A DNA stretch of 64,000 nt, taken from Buttiauxella massiliensis. Its GTDB lineage: Bacteria > Pseudomonadota > Gammaproteobacteria > Enterobacterales > Enterobacteriaceae. The notes beneath the pieces are model-generated. The model did not search any database, was not told the DNA's origin, and saw nothing but the letters and a program-made list of their open reading frames with translations. The stretch is from positions 1-64,000 of the forward strand of contig NZ_LR722663.1 in assembly GCF_902500225.1 (NCBI RefSeq), in the 5' to 3' direction. Positions 63,224 to 64,000 of this stretch are shown here, piece by piece (position 1 is the stretch's first letter; every line of letters begins with the position of its first letter). A program made the position numbers and the translations under genes.

Positions 63224-64000
63224 ATGACCCTTTTAGCTCTTGGCATCAACCATAAAACAGCTCCAGTATCGTTGCGAGAACGTGTTACGTTTTCGCCGGA
63301 TTCGCTCGACCAGGCGTTGAACAGCCTGCTCGAACAGCCGATGGTACAGGGTGGGGTGGTGCTGTCGACGTGTAACCGTACCGAGCTATATCTGAGTGTT
63401 GAAGAGCAGGAAAACCTCCACGAAAAACTAGTGAGTTGGCTTTGTAACTACCACAACCTTGAAGAAGAGGAAGTGCGTAAAAGCCTTTACTGGCATCACG
63501 ATAATGAAGCGGTAACGCATTTAATGCGCGTTGCCAGCGGTCTTGACTCCTTGGTGCTCGGCGAGCCGCAAATTTTAGGGCAGGTCAAAAAAGCCTTCGC
63601 AGACTCTCAGAAAGGACATTCGCTTTCCAACGAACTGGAGCGCATGTTCCAGAAATCCTTCTCGGTTGCCAAGCGCGTACGAACCGAAACCGAGATCGGC
63701 GCGAGTGCGGTATCCGTAGCCTTCGCGGCCTGTACCCTGGCACGTCAAATCTTTGAATCCTTATCGACTGTCACTGTTTTATTGGTCGGTGCGGGTGAAA
63801 CAATTGAACTGGCCGCACGCCACTTGCGCGAACACAATGTCCAGAAAATGATCATCGCCAACCGCACGCGCGAACGCGCTCAAGCACTGGCAGATGAAGT
63901 TGGTGCAGAGGTTATTAGCCTGAGTGACATCGATTCAAGGTTACAAGAAGCCGATATTATTATCAGTTCCACTGCCAGTCCGTTGCCTATTATTGGCAAA
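63224..64000 (+). CDS. hemA: HemA, glutamyl-tRNA reductase (partial, runs off the window)
   Basis: The frame is open from ATG 63224 to the window end, giving 259 of about 418 residues. It begins [20 protein letters not shown], and the catalytic cysteine is in [10 protein letters not shown] near residue 50. [20 protein letters not shown] near 105 and the NADPH-binding [17 protein letters not shown] near 188 are present. It performs the first committed step of tetrapyrrole synthesis, reducing glutamyl-tRNA to glutamate-1-semialdehyde. The N-terminal residues TLLALGI include the region that controls HemA turnover in related species. Confidence 0.97.
   Translation, partial: MTLLALGINHKTAPVSLRERVTFSPDSLDQALNSLLEQPMVQGGVVLSTCNRTELYLSVEEQENLHEKLVSWLCNYHNLEEEEVRKSLYWHHDNEAVTHLMRVASGLDSLVLGEPQILGQVKKAFADSQKGHSLSNELERMFQKSFSVAKRVRTETEIGASAVSVAFAACTLARQIFESLSTVTVLLVGAGETIELAARHLREHNVQKMIIANRTRERAQALADEVGAEVISLSDIDSRLQEADIIISSTASPLPIIGK

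Overview
The window is a chromosomal segment from a member of the Enterobacteriaceae. RprA, the suf operon, Lpp, PykF, YgjI, YchF, Pth, YchH, DauA, Prs, IspE, LolB and HemA read almost exactly like the Escherichia/Enterobacter versions, and an ERIC element and a REP-like hairpin are present. I cannot fix the genus from the sequence alone. There are no rRNA or tRNA genes and no CRISPR array.

Layout. Bases 1-5400 hold the end of an IS3-family element, the Rcs-controlled sRNA RprA, ydiK, an ERIC repeat, ydiJ and menI. Bases 5400-12200 hold a complete EcoKI-like (type IA) restriction-modification locus, hsdR-hsdM-hsdS, whose two target-recognition regions are AT-rich. A P4-phage-like C4 antisense RNA candidate and an unknown 150-aa gene follow. 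Bases 13000-17600 hold nudI, a two-component system beside a secreted HbpS/GlcG-type protein, a small lipoprotein, an acetyltransferase and an IraP-like protein. Bases 17900-26700 are core: sufABCDSE behind a Fur box, ldtE, lpp and pykF.

From about 27100 to 55500 lies a long accessory stretch that separates two blocks which are apart in E. coli (suf-lpp-pykF and ychF-hemA). It begins with a decayed, GC-rich catabolic operon (27436-32481) that has a frameshifted cupin gene, a nonsense codon, and a histidinol-dehydrogenase-family gene split by an inversion. Next is a c-di-GMP region: a GGDEF-EAL protein in an operon with two orphan periplasmic binding proteins, then a gene that fuses a PTS EIIC sugar-channel domain to an EAL phosphodiesterase domain. 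After ygjI and a small paired DMT transporter with its LysR regulator comes a methyl-metabolism region: mesX-mesD (folate-independent methionine synthase), then cfa and a second metK-type SAM synthetase. An AraC regulator, a malic enzyme, a second L,D-transpeptidase and an unknown membrane protein complete the stretch.

Bases 56000-64000 are core again: ychF, pth, ychH, dauA, prs, ispE, lolB and the start of hemA, which runs off the window.

The observations I rate highest are the inverted, decaying catabolic operon, the EIIC-EAL fusion, the binding-protein/c-di-GMP operon, the methionine-to-SAM-to-cyclopropane gene set, and the kinase-regulator-HbpS locus.
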